From contig CM057228.1 in the NCBI GenBank assembly GCA_029891385.1, forward strand, positions 21,290,309 through 21,354,308: a DNA stretch of 64,000 bases. Reading direction: 5' to 3'. Under the pieces are notes generated by a model. It ran no database searches, was not told where the DNA came from, and saw only the letters and a program-made list of their open reading frames with translations. Made by a program: the position numbers and the translations under genes. Of the stretch, positions 1-9,752 are shown piece after piece. Numbering within the stretch: position 1 is the stretch's first letter; each line of letters starts with the position of its first letter. Source of the stretch: Erythroxylum novogranatense (Eukaryota; Streptophyta; Magnoliopsida; Malpighiales; Erythroxylaceae).

Positions 1-338
1 TCTCCATTCCAAGAAAGTGTCTTAATGCTTCGAGGTCTTTTACCCTAAATTCCAGCCTTAATAAAGATCATTGATCTCACTAGTGCCATCCCCTATGATT
101 ATAATATCATCCACATACACAATCAAGATGGATTTCTTTCAATTTTTTCCACACTTCACAAACATTGTGTGATCAACTTGTCCCTGTTTCTATACAAACC
201 GGCAAAGAGTGTCACTGAACCTTTTAAACCATGCTCATGGAGACTGTTTAAGGCCATATAAGTATTTTTTTCAGTTTGCAAACTCTTCCCCTTCTTCAAT
301 TTCAAAACCTGGTGGTATCCTCATATATATTTCCTCAT

Positions 339-1378
339 CTATGTACCATTTAGGAAGACATTTTTAATGTCGAGTTGATGGAGTTCCCAATCTAAATTTG
401 CAACCAATGATAGAAGGACTCTAATTGTGTTCAACTTCGCAACTAGAGCAGTCTCCTCATAATCTATTCCATAGGTTTGTGTAAAGCCTTGAGCCACTAA
501 TCTAGCCTTATACCTTCCAATCTCTCCATCTGCCCTATACTTCACGGTGAACACCCACTTGCTGCCAGCCACCTTTTTCCTTCGAGTAGATCCACAATCT
601 CTCATGTTTTGTTATCAAGTAAAGCTTTCATTTCTTCAAGTACAACTTCCTTCCACTTAGGTTCTTGGAATGCATCATGTACATTTCTTGGAATTCTTAC
701 ACTGTTAAGCTTAGTAGTGAAAGCTTTAAACTTTGAAGATAACTTTGAATAAGTCAAATAATCTGAAATAGGATATTTAGTACATTATTTTACCCCCTTT
801 CGTAATGCAATTGGTACATCTAGGTCACTTACCATAGTCTCTCTATGACCCGGTTCCTGATCCAATGATTGGCCTTGTTGACGAGCTTTAGGCGTTTGAG
901 AATACACTAAGGTTGGTTTTTTGAGAATTGGTTCTCCCACTAAATTGGACTGGACAATTTCAGGTTCAATGGTAGGTGTTTACGGTGTTTGTGGGTTTTG
1001 TGGGAAGGTTTGTGAGATAGGAGGTGATATGCTTGGGTCCCAATAAATTTCGTCATTGGATGTTTCCCTTTGAAGTGAGGTATTGCTGAAGTATGGTTGT
1101 TTTTCAAAAAAAGTGACATCATATGAAACAAAGAATTTGTTTGTGGGAGGTGAGAAACACTTATAACCCTTTTGAGTGAGAGAGTACCCAACCAACACAC
1201 ATTTAATAGCTTGTGGGTCAAGTTTGCTTCTATTTAGTTGATTGTTGTGTACGAAAACAGTATACCCACAGACTTTGGGAGGAAGAGAATTAAGGAGCTT
1301 AATATGAGGAAATTGTTCTAGAAGAACACCTAATGGGGTTTGGAATTTAAGAGTTTTTGAAGGAAGATGATTTATCAA
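339..1378 (-). pseudogene. copia integrase C-terminal region and reverse-transcriptase N-terminus, broken
   Basis: 980-1378 encodes the conserved region after the integrase core (K-L-D-P-Q-A-I-K-C-V-L-V-G-Y, then K-G-Y-K-C-F and V-S-Y-D-V-T-F-F-E), typical of Ty1/copia. 339-605 encodes the start of the copia reverse transcriptase (K-A-R-L-V-A-Q-G-F-T-Q, then Q-L-D-I-K-N-V-F-L-N-G). The two pieces are in different frames, and the linker at 606-979 contains stops. The Y-V-D-D catalytic box lies in the closed, mutated stretch at 1-338 or beyond the edge. Nothing here is functional. Confidence 0.85.
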
Positions 1379-1570
1379 GTATGAGGCAGTTATAATGGCT
1401 TCTCCCTAATAGGATTTTGGAACAAAGTTGGTAAACATCATAGATCAGGCTACCTCTAAAAGATGACGATTCTTTCTCTCAGCTATCCCATTTTGTTGTG
1501 GGGTATAGGCACAACAGCTCTGGTGAATGATCTCATTCTCACTGAGATATTGAATAAAATCAGTTGAAAA

Positions 1571-2390
1571 TTATTCTCCCCTATTGTTTGTATGCACTAC
1601 TTGAATAGAGGTCTGGAATACATTTTGGATGAGTTTGTGGAACTGTTTAAAGATATGATAGGCTTCAGATTTGTCTTTCATTAGATATACCCTTGTATGA
1701 TCATCAATGAAATTGATAAACCAACGAGTATCGGTTAGACTTGTCACTCTAGCGGGACACCAGATATTACTATGAATTAATTGGAAAGGTTTTGAGGGTA
1801 TGTATGAGTGTATGGGATAAGTGTTTTTGCTTTGTTTTGCAAGGACACATTGCTCACAATATAAAGAAATATGATCTTTATTGATGAAAAGATTTGGATA
1901 TAAGATTTTCAAAAATGGGAAATTGGGATGACCAAGGCATTAATGCCATAACATAACATCAGAATTTGATATAACTAAAAGGGAAATCCTATGTGGTGAT
2001 TTGAATTCAGTAGCAGTATTCTTTCCTGAGAAGTAGTGAAGTCCATCTTTCTCCTCAGCACTGCCAATCATCTTCCCCTAACACTGGTTTTGAAATTCAC
2101 AATGAGCTGGAAAGAACGTCACAATACAGTCCATGTCCTTGGTTAATTGACTGACTGTAGTAGATTATAAGTTAACTTAGGCACATAGAAAATAGTATTT
2201 AATGTCAGTTTTGGCAAACAAACTCTCCTTGACCAATAGCGGGTGACCCTTTTCCATCCATGACCCAGACATTAATTTTTTGGTTACATGGCTCACATTT
2301 TCAAAGACATTCAAAGACCCAGTCATGTGGCCTGATGCACTTGTGTCCACAATCCAGATATTTTGACTTAGGGACTTTGATAATAATGAT
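1571..2390 (-). pseudogene. copia protease, pre-integrase and integrase remnant
   Basis: In minus-strand order there is a protease-like stretch (W-I-V-D-T-S-A-S-G-H-M near 2350), a pre-integrase zinc region (D-V-M-L-W-H then C-L-G-H-P near 1950) and the start of the rve integrase core at 1571-1912 (C-E-Q-C-V-L-A-K zinc pair; F-I-D-D-H-T-R catalytic stretch). Several in-frame stops interrupt it, including one inside the zinc-binding region. It continues the gag remnant at 8543-9129 across the gypsy insertion. Confidence 0.8.
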
Positions 2391-2600
2391 TAACACAGGT
2401 TACCTTTATGCACTAGTGTTGCAGTAGAAGTTTGTTGGTCATGTGATTCTTTCTCAATTGTGATTTTTGTCTGATTCAAGAGTTGATGGAGTAGTTCAAT
2501 CTGCTGGGGGGACATATTTAGCCCTATGGATTTGCTGATATCGGATTCTGCTACATGTGTTGCTCCACGTTTTTATTGAACTCTTTGGCTTTTAGGTTTT

Positions 2601-2989
2601 TGATACGACCCATAGGAGCCTAGAAATTAGGTTCACTTACCATAGAAGAAAGAACAATGCATTAGAGGGGTAGACCTTGTCATATGGGGGAAACAAGGGG
2701 GGTAAAGTTTTCATAGGTAGGGAAAGTTAGTTATTCTGACATGGGAATATAAAAGTACGGGGGTGAGGGGGAAAGGGCATGCAATTGTTATCTGTCAGTT
2801 TACGTAGAGTGAGCCTAAGGCTGAAGGCGCTAGGACCTCGAATTCTAGCAAACTTATCTTGTTCTTTTACTGGTTTTGAATATGAATCAATATAGACACT
2901 ATTTCTGCCATTGTTGAGTTTTGCCATATTTGTGTTTGCTTGTGTGTGTTTTTTTGCTGTGGAAGAAGAACTTTGTGCAGGGTCTATCA
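2601..2989 (+). repeat. 5' LTR of the chromovirus
   Basis: Begins TGATACGACC and ends GGGTCTATCA. Aligned by eye with the copy at 7871-8259 it shows about eight substitutions and small differences in a G run and a T run. It is followed directly by the primer-binding site. Confidence 0.97.
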
Positions 2990-2991
2990 TT

Positions 2992-3003
2992 TGGTATCAG
3001 AGC
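2992..3003 (+). other. Primer-binding site for initiator-Met tRNA
   Basis: TGGTATCAGAGC, the exact 12-base complement of the 3' end of plant tRNA-iMet, starts two bases after the 5' LTR ends. It primes minus-strand DNA synthesis. Confidence 0.95.
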
Positions 3004-3017
3004 CCACGATTCTGGGC

Positions 3018-4383
3018 ATGGCAGCAAAGAAGCAGGAGACAAGGTTGGATGTAATAGAAAAAGAAGTGGAAGAAATCAAGGTCGGGTTGCAAGTGGAGAG
3101 GGAGACTTTGAGGGTGGAAGTTAATCAAAAGCTCGAAGGATTAAAGGGGGAGCTGAAGGAGGAAATCAGTAGGAGGTTTGACCAGCTGATGCAAGCGATC
3201 ACCACCCTCCAAGCTCGTCCCGAACCACCACAGTTTAACTCGGCGAGGTTGCTTGAAGGGGACTCTTTAGTGACGGGAATGAGACGAGGCCATAAGGAGG
3301 ATGTTTATACAAGGATGGAGCCGGTTCACGAAGGAGGAGATGCTGGGTGGGTCGGGTCCGAACCGCATGACCATGGGCGACCCGCGGGGCTCCAGATGAA
3401 GGATGGGTTTGACCCGACTATTAAACATTTAGTCGGGGACAGATTAGGGCATGATAGAGGGCTGGAAGAGGGACGATATCACAAAGGGAATAGGCGTGAG
3501 AGGGAAGACCCGAATAGGGAAAGAGCGATTCATCTACAAAACCAGGGCCGGACCGGAGCTGAGGGGGCGTTTTTGCGAGGAGGAGGATTATCGGCTTGAG
3601 GAACGCTGGCGAAGGGGTCAAGGAGATGATGAACCCCGACCACCTGACTGGAGACGCGATTGCAAGCCCCGAAGAATTGAGATGCCCGTCTTTAAAGGGG
3701 AAGATCCAGACACTTGGGTCAACAGGGCAGAGAGATTCTTTTCTGCTGGGAGGTATACGGAGGAAGAGAAGGTGGAGTTGGCGGCACTAAGCTTCGACGA
3801 AGAGGCTTTAGCATGGTATCGGACGATTGAAGCCTCGGGGGTGCAACCGGACTGGAGGGAGTTGAAAGGTATGCTGTTTCGCCATTTCCGTCCACTCCAT
3901 GAGGGCAACACATGCCAACAGTTTTTATCCATTAAGCAAGAAGGATCTGTCCTGGACTACCGGAGGCGTTTTTGGGCCCTAGCTGCGTCTTGCCGCGACT
4001 TATCGCCAGAGGTGATGAAATGCACCTTCATCAAAGGATTGCAACCACACATCAGGTATGAACTTACTCTGCTTAAGCCCCGAAGGCTGACTGAGATCAT
4101 TGAGACTGCCTTGGGAATAGAGGAAAAGAATCGGAAGATGAGGAATTACAGGAGTAGTAGGCCGATCAGCATGAGCAGAATGGGAGAGTCAAAAGGAGGG
4201 TTCATGGAGAGGGAAGGTCGAAGAGAGGGAGAAAGAAATGAGAAGGGTGTTCAGGAAACGGGGTTTAAAAGACTCTCAGCCTCGGAATGGCAAGAAAAGA
4301 GGGATAGGGGTTGTGTTTCAAATGTGATGAGAAGTTTACCCCGGGGCACCGATGTAAGAATAGGCAGCTGCAAGTTCTCTTAG
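3018..4383 (+). pseudogene. Chromovirus gag, frameshifted
   Basis: Gag starts at the ATG at 3018, 28 bases after the LTR. The first part (3018 to about 3590) opens with a charged, coiled-coil-like stretch of about 60 residues (K-x-x-E-T-R-L-D-V-I-E-K-E-V-E-E-I). The reading then shifts to a second frame (about 3451-4305), which carries the retrotransposon gag core (P-V-F-K-G-E-D-P-D-T-W, then A-L-A-W-Y and F-R-H-F-R-P). It shifts back near 4308, just before a zinc knuckle C-F-K-C-D-E-K-F-T-P-G-H-R-C. Two frame changes mean gag cannot be made as one protein. Confidence 0.9.
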
Positions 4384-6203
4384 TGCTAGATGAGGAGGAG
4401 GAAACCGATAGTGAGGAAGAGAAAGAAGGGAGTGCTGAATTGGCAGGGAGCTCAGTAGTGGGATTGACAATGCCAAAAACTATGAAGATCAAGGGGAGAG
4501 TGCGGGACTTGGAGGTGATTTGTTTGGTGGATTCGGGTGCCTCCCACAATTTCATTTCCTTGAAACTAGTGGAGCAATTGGGATTAGAATTGGAGGAGAC
4601 TAAGGGATATGGAGTAGTTATGGGGAATGGGGTTATTGTAAAGGGTAGGGGAGTTTGTAGGGGAATTCCATTAGAAGTTCAACAGTACCACATCAGCGAG
4701 GATTACCTTCCTATGACCCTCAGTGGGTGTGATTTGATACTAGGGGTCAAATGGCTACAAACTTTGGGAGAGGTGGTGATTAATTGGGCTAATTTGACTA
4801 TGAGGTTTCGTGAGGAGGGAAAATGGGTGAAATTGAAAGGGGATCCCAGCCTAACCCGAGGGTTGATTGGGCTGAAATCCTTGATGAAGCAAACTGAAGA
4901 GGGAGATGAATTGTTCATGTTACAAGTCGGCATTTTGGAGCAGAATGAGAATAGGGAAGCTGGGGGGTTGCCTGAAAGTGTGCAGTCACTGTTGAAGGGA
5001 TATGAGGATGTTTTTGACATGCCAAGGGGACTGCCACCACCTAGGGAGACAGATCATGCGATAAACTTTAGGGAGGGAGCAGAACCTGTTAGTGTCAGGC
5101 CATATAGGTATCCTCAATGCCAAAAAACAGAGATAGAAAGACTAGTGGAGGAGATGTTGACAGCCGGAGTCATTCAGCCCAGTGTTAGCCCTTATTCAAG
5201 CCTGGTATTGCTAGTGCAGAAAAAGGATAGGAGTTGGAGGTTTTGTGTGGACTATAGGGCTTTAAATCGGGCCACGGTGTTGGATAAATTTCCCATTCCT
5301 ATGATTGATGAGTTATTGGACGAACTTCATGGATCAAAGATCTTTTCCAAGTTGGACTTAAAATCCGGTTATCACCAAATCAGGGTGAGCCCAAAAGATG
5401 TGGAGAAGACAGCCTTTAGGACACACTATGGACATTATGAGTTCTTGGTGATGCCCTTTGGGCTCACTAATGCCCCTGCTACTTTCCAAGCCTTGATGAA
5501 TCGGGTGTTTGGGAAGGTTTTAAGGAAGTTTGTGCTAGTCTTCTTTGATGACATATTAGTCTATAGTAGGACAATAGAGGAGCATGTGAGTCATTTGAAG
5601 GTAGTGTTGGAGTTATTGCGGGACAATAAATTATATGCCAATATGAAGAAGTGTGTCTTTGCCAAGTTGGAGTTAGAGTATTTGGGGCATGTGATATCAG
5701 GCATGGGGGTTTCAGCTGATCCAAGAAAACTCCAAGCTATGATGGAGTGGCCTAGACCCAAAAATGTCAAGGAATTAAGAGGGTATTTAGGGCTGACCGG
5801 TTACTACAGAAGATTCGTGAAGGATTATGGTAAGATAGCAGCCCCTTTAACACAGCTGCTGAAAAAGGAAGGATTCCAATGGACAGCGGGGGCAGAAATG
5901 GTATTCCACCAGCTGAAGATTGCCATGTGTACTCTCCCGGTTTTGGCCTTACCCAATTTCCAACAACCATTCATTCTTGAGACTGATGCATCAGGGGTAG
6001 GGCTAGGAGCAGTGCTGATGCAAAATGGTAGGCCGGTCGCTTACTTCAGCCAATCTTTGTCACCTAGAGCCCGTGGGAAGTCAATTTATGAGAGGGAGCT
6101 CATGGCCATTGTCCTCTCGGTGAAGAAGTGGCGTCCCTACCTTTTGGGCCAACAATTCATCATTCGGACTGACCAACAAAGCCTCAAATATTTGTTAGAG
6201 TAG
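4311..6203 (+). pseudogene. Chromovirus pol: zinc knuckle, protease, reverse transcriptase and RNase H, ends at a premature stop
   Basis: One 630-codon open stretch. Residues 1-14 are the gag zinc knuckle. An aspartic protease motif (L-V-D-S-G-A-S-H-N-F-I) lies near residue 75. The gypsy RT spans about 265-450, with D-Y-R-A-L-N, F-S-K-L-D-L-K-S-G-Y-H-Q and catalytic F-F-D-D-I-L at 5541-5558. RNase H follows (E-T-D-A-S-G-V-G-L-G-A-V-L, then Y-E-R-E-L-M-A-I). It stops at TAG 6201-6203 within the conserved L-K-Y-L-L-E segment of RNase H. The next codons continue the same frame, so this is a point stop. RT itself looks intact. Confidence 0.95.
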
Positions 6204-6206
6204 AGA

Positions 6207-7818
6207 ATGATTGCGGTGGATCAACAGAAATGGGTTACAAAATTGTTGGGGTACGACTTCAAGGTGGAATATAAACCGGGAAAGAGCAACAAAGTGGCAG
6301 ATGCTCTATCAAGAAAAGGGGAGATTGTGGGCTGCCAAGTTATGGGAGTCTCTCAAGGGGTGAATATAACCGAAATCTTGCAAGAAGTACAGAAAGATGA
6401 TCAGCTGAAAGCTTTGAAGGTTGAAATCTCCATGGAAGCCTCCAGTAAGTTGCCTTTTGCTTTGGGACATGGTAGGTTAATGTATGATGGCAAGTTGGTG
6501 CTTAGCAAAACTTCAAAGTATATTCCCTTTCTTTTACGGGAGGCACATGAATCTCATCTAGCAGGGCACGGGGGAACCTTAAAGACCTATAAGAAGCTAG
6601 CTAAAGAACTCTATTGGGAGGGAATGAAGAAGCAGGTAGCTACCTATGTAGCTGAGTGTGTTACTTGCCAACAACAGAAGTATGCAGCTTTGACTCCTGC
6701 GGGATTGTTGCAACCATTGCCAATCCCTAATCAGATTTGGGAAGACCTATCTCTTGATTTCGTTGAGGGATTACCAAGGTCTTGTGGTTATGACACTATT
6801 TTAGTAGTGGTGGACAAATTAAGCAAGTTTGCTCATCTGTTGCCTTTGAAACATCCTTTTACAGCAGGGGTTGTAGCAGCGCTCAAGAAGACCTTATCCC
6901 TATCAGATACTAGGGACCTCGGAATACTATGGAGTTGTAGCAGTGCTCTTCACCAAGGAGGTTGTCCGACTCCATGGTATTCCGAGGTCCCTAGTATCTG
7001 ATAGGGATAAGGTCTTCTTGAGCAAAGTGTGGGAGGAGTTATTTAGATTGGCAGGCACTCGATTGAACCGGAGCACCGCCTACCACCCTCAATCCGATGG
7101 TCAAACCGAAGTCACTAATCGGACCATAGAGGCCTATCTTCGTTGTTTCACTAGAGACAAGCCTCTTCAATGGTACAAGTGGTTGCATTGGGCTGAATAC
7201 TATTATAACACCTCTTTCCACTCATCCTTGGGGACTTCCCCATTTAAAGTGGTCTATGGTCAGGAGCCACCCCCGATCTTGAGATATGGAGCATAGAAGA
7301 CGGTCTTGGCTAGTGTGGAGCAAATGTTACAAGAGAGGGATGCCATGATGGAGGAGTTGAAGAGTCATTTAGTGACAGTGCAACAGTACATGAAAACAAG
7401 GGCTGATATGCATCGAAGGGATGTTGAATTTACAGTAGGAGATCGCGTGTATTTGAAGTTAGCCCCTTATAAACAACAATCCCTGGCTAAAAGGGTTAAC
7501 GAGAAGTTGTCCCCTAAGTTCTATGGGCCATTTCCAATCATCCGAAGGGTGGGGTCAGTAGCATATGAGCTAGCCTTACCTCCGGAGTCCAAAATACATC
7601 CTATCTTTCACATTTCGCAGCTGAAAGCAGCCTGGGGTCAACACCAGACAGCAAGTTGGCCTAAGGATCTAGGTCCTACCTTGGAGTTATTCATCCAACC
7701 TTCAGCTGTTTTGGGGATGAGGAAGGGGCCACATTCTCAAGTCAAGGAGGTTCTAATCTGTTGGGAGGGACTGCCGAAGGAGGAAGCAACATGGGAGCCT
7801 TATGACTTGATTGATTAG
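6207..7818 (+). pseudogene. Chromovirus RNase H end, integrase and chromodomain, broken by a hairpin insertion
   Basis: 6207-6880 encodes the RNase H tail (K-V-A-D-A-L-S-R-K), the integrase zinc domain (H-x-x-H ... C-x-x-C, with C-V-T-C-Q-Q-Q-K) and the first part of the catalytic core. A 64-bp insertion follows, creating an inverted repeat and moving the frame by one. The core resumes from about 6943 ([12 protein letters not shown] then H-P-Q-S-D-G-Q-T-E). A stop at 7294-7296 precedes the last part (7306-7818), which ends in a chromodomain tail (L-I-C-W-E-G-L-P-K-E-E-A-T-W-E-P). The chromodomain places the element among chromoviruses. Confidence 0.93.
6881..7023. repeat. 55-bp inverted repeat (hairpin) inside integrase
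   Basis: Arms 6881-6935 and 6969-7023 are reverse complements with a single mismatch, separated by a 33-base loop. The right arm is the normal integrase sequence. The left arm is an extra copy in opposite orientation, followed by a second copy of the short segment GTTGTAGCAG(C/T)GCTC (6870-6884 and 6934-6948). Confidence 0.95.
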
Positions 7819-7870
7819 CAATTTCTATCTTTCCACCTTGAGGACAAGGTGAAACTGATAGGGAGGGTAC

Positions 7871-8259
7871 TGATACGACCCATAGGAGCCCAGAAATTAG
7901 GTTCACTTACCATAGAAGAAAGAACAATGCATTAGAGGGGTAGACCTTGTCATATGGGGGAAACAAGGGGGGGTAAAGTTGTCATAGGTAGGGAAAGTTA
8001 GTTATTTTGACATGGGAATATAATAGTACGGGGGTGAGGGGGAAAGGGCATGCAATTGTTATCTGTCAGTTTACGTAGAGTGAGCCTAAGGCTGGAGGCG
8101 CTAGGACCTCGAATTCTAGCAAACTTATCTTGTTCTTTTACTGGTTTTGAATATGAATCAATATAGACACTATTTCTGCCATTGTTGAGTTTTGCCATAT
8201 TTGTGTTTGCTTGTGTGTTTTTTTTGCTATGGAAGAAGAACTTTGTACAGGGTCTATCA
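7871..8259 (+). repeat. 3' LTR of the chromovirus
   Basis: Same length and ends as the 5' LTR. It is preceded by a purine-rich stretch at about 7858-7868 (ATAGGGAGGG), the likely polypurine tract, and followed by the right target duplicate GTTTT at 8260-8264. Confidence 0.97.
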
Positions 8260-8542
8260 GTTTTCAATCTGATGGTTTCCTATGTAATTTCCAGCAACTC
8301 TCATGGGTGTGTTAGGGCTTATCACAGGGGTCACACCACTGATTGTTCTTGGTTTCTTGCTCTCTTTTCGAGAGTTTGCCACCAAAGCTGAGCCTTGAGA
8401 GGTTTGTTCATAAATGTGGGAGGTAAGTATGACCTTTTTCTACTCTCTTCCCTGCGAACCTTAGCAAACGTTTCTCAGATGATGGCAATGGTTTTAAACC
8501 GAGTAACCTTCCTCGTACTTCATCGAGTCCTACATTAAGTCC

Positions 8543-9129
8543 CTACAAGAAATCAAAAACTCTCTCCTTTTCCAGTAATTTTTCATACTTCTTGGCATCA
8601 ACACAACACTCCCAATTTACTGCATAAAATAGATCCATTTCTTGCCATAATTCAGTAAGAAATTTATAATACTCGGTAAGTGACATATTACCTTGTTGAG
8701 TATTTCTGATTTTTGATCTGATTTCAAAGCATTGAGAAGTGTTTTCCAAATTAGAATATATTTCTTGCATAGCCTCCCAGATTTCTCTTGCAGTTTTGTA
8801 GAATAGGTAGGTTCTTCCTATTTTTGGCTCCATTGAATTTATAAGCCAAGCCATGACAATAGAATTCTCAACTTCCAAAGCATTGTAAGTGACTGTTGTT
8901 TTGTGTGGTTGAGGAACTGCCCCTGTTAGCTTTCGAGCCTTACCTCTTCCTTTGATTACGAGCATGATCGATTGGGACCATTCTTGGAAATTTGTTCCAT
9001 TTAATTTATATTGTGTGATTTGTAATGAAGATTATCAATAGAAGGAGATGGACTTTGGGCTGAAGGTATTGCGTAACTATGTGTTTAGGACTCATTAAAG
9101 GAACCGAAGGTTGGTTGAACTCCAGCCAT
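8543..9129 (-). pseudogene. copia gag remnant (UBN2-type retrotransposon gag)
   Basis: The minus-strand reading begins at an ATG at 9129, shortly after the primer-binding site. It breaks near 9090 and is open again from 8965 to 8543 (140 codons). The open part has the usual plant copia gag pattern: the A-x-x-I-W-x-x-M-Q-x-x-Y region, then a segment ending in the S-L-T-E-Y-Y motif and the L-x-x-E-x-x-x-F end. The product would be the nucleocapsid precursor packaging the element's RNA. Downstream gag sequence is cut by the gypsy insertion, whose right target duplicate is at 8260-8264. Confidence 0.8.
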
Positions 9130-9177
9130 GATGTGGCTGGAAAAATTAGGCTACCAAAATCAGTAGCTCTAATACCA

Positions 9178-9401
9178 TGAAACAAGAAGATATAGAAAAT
9201 ATCAGAAAAGAAAACCCACTTTACTTCTCTGATTATATGTTATTTATACATGAGTATAATCTATTCTAATACTACAAACTACTAGATTTTTCGTATATAC
9301 TAACTTATCCTATCTATAGTGTATCTTATCTTGTCTACTAGAAGATAAACTTATCTCCTAGAAGATAATCTCCTAAACTTATCTACGATAATTATCCAAC
9401 A
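9178..9401 (-). repeat. 5' LTR of the split copia element
   Basis: A 224-bp segment with TG...CA ends (plus strand TGAAACAAG ... CCAACA). It abuts a primer-binding site at 9166-9177 whose minus-strand reading is TGGTATTAGAGC, one mismatch from the usual initiator-Met-tRNA site. A TATA-like box (TATAAATA on the minus strand) lies at 9241-9248. Its partner LTR would lie beyond the left window edge, so the outer boundary rests on the terminal dinucleotides and the PBS only. Confidence 0.75.
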
Positions 9402-9752
9402 CATTGTTAGCATTGATCTATCTAATTATAATCATAAATCCTTATTAAGTAGGAACAAAATCATAGAGTCAATGACAGTTTTCTAACACTTCTACTAATT
9501 AATATCATGAATTTATTAAGCTCGGTAGAGTTCAGTGTGATTATCATCCAAACATATCTATTAGCTATGCTCTTTTTGGTGGTAGAAAAGTGTTGGTTAT
9601 GTCATTTGTAGCTCTAAGAAACAATAGAGAGAAATTCCTGTGCTATCAGTTGGACATATCTAATAAATGGACAAGTTGACCAGCATATTCTGCACCATGA
9701 TTAAATTACAAAGAAAAATAATTGGTTGTAAACTTTATCAGTTACAAACCAT
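9402..9752. other. Short spacer between the copia LTR and the Tm-1-like gene
   Basis: About 350 bases of AT-rich sequence with no recognisable coding exon. A possible splice acceptor (TTTATCAG, ending 9741) would join in frame to the first visible exon of the downstream gene, so this could be the 3' end of an intron rather than a promoter. Confidence 0.5.

Larger units (their letters stand above)
2601..8259 (+). mobile_element. Complete Ty3/gypsy chromovirus nested in copia, young but defective
   Basis: Two 389-bp LTRs (2601-2989 and 7871-8259) begin TGATA and end TATCA and flank gag-pol in gypsy order: gag, protease, RT, RNase H, integrase, chromodomain. The 5-bp target duplication GTTTT sits at 2596-2600 and 8260-8264. 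The LTRs differ at about ten positions by eye, so the insertion is recent compared with the copia host. The coding region has two frame changes in gag, an in-frame stop in RNase H, a hairpin insertion in integrase and a stop before the C-terminal part, so it is not autonomous. Confidence 0.97.
1..9401 (-). mobile_element. Ty1/copia retrotransposon, decayed, split by a nested gypsy element; 3' end outside window
   Basis: Reading on the minus strand, the pieces come in copia order: 5' LTR (9178-9401), primer-binding site (9166-9177), gag (8543-9129), then after an interruption protease and pre-integrase (1900-2390), integrase (1571-1912), integrase C-terminal part (980-1378) and the start of reverse transcriptase (339-605). 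This gag-PR-INT-RT order defines Ty1/copia. The element is interrupted at 2601-8264 by a complete Ty3/gypsy insertion and its duplicated target GTTTT. All pol pieces contain stops or frame changes, so it is dead. The rest of RT, RNase H and the 3' LTR must lie left of position 1. Confidence 0.9.

Noticed and set aside
2601..8259. Idea that the chromovirus was copied in while already broken (trans-mobilised)
   Set aside because: LTR divergence predicts enough later mutations to explain its lesions; nothing requires trans help.
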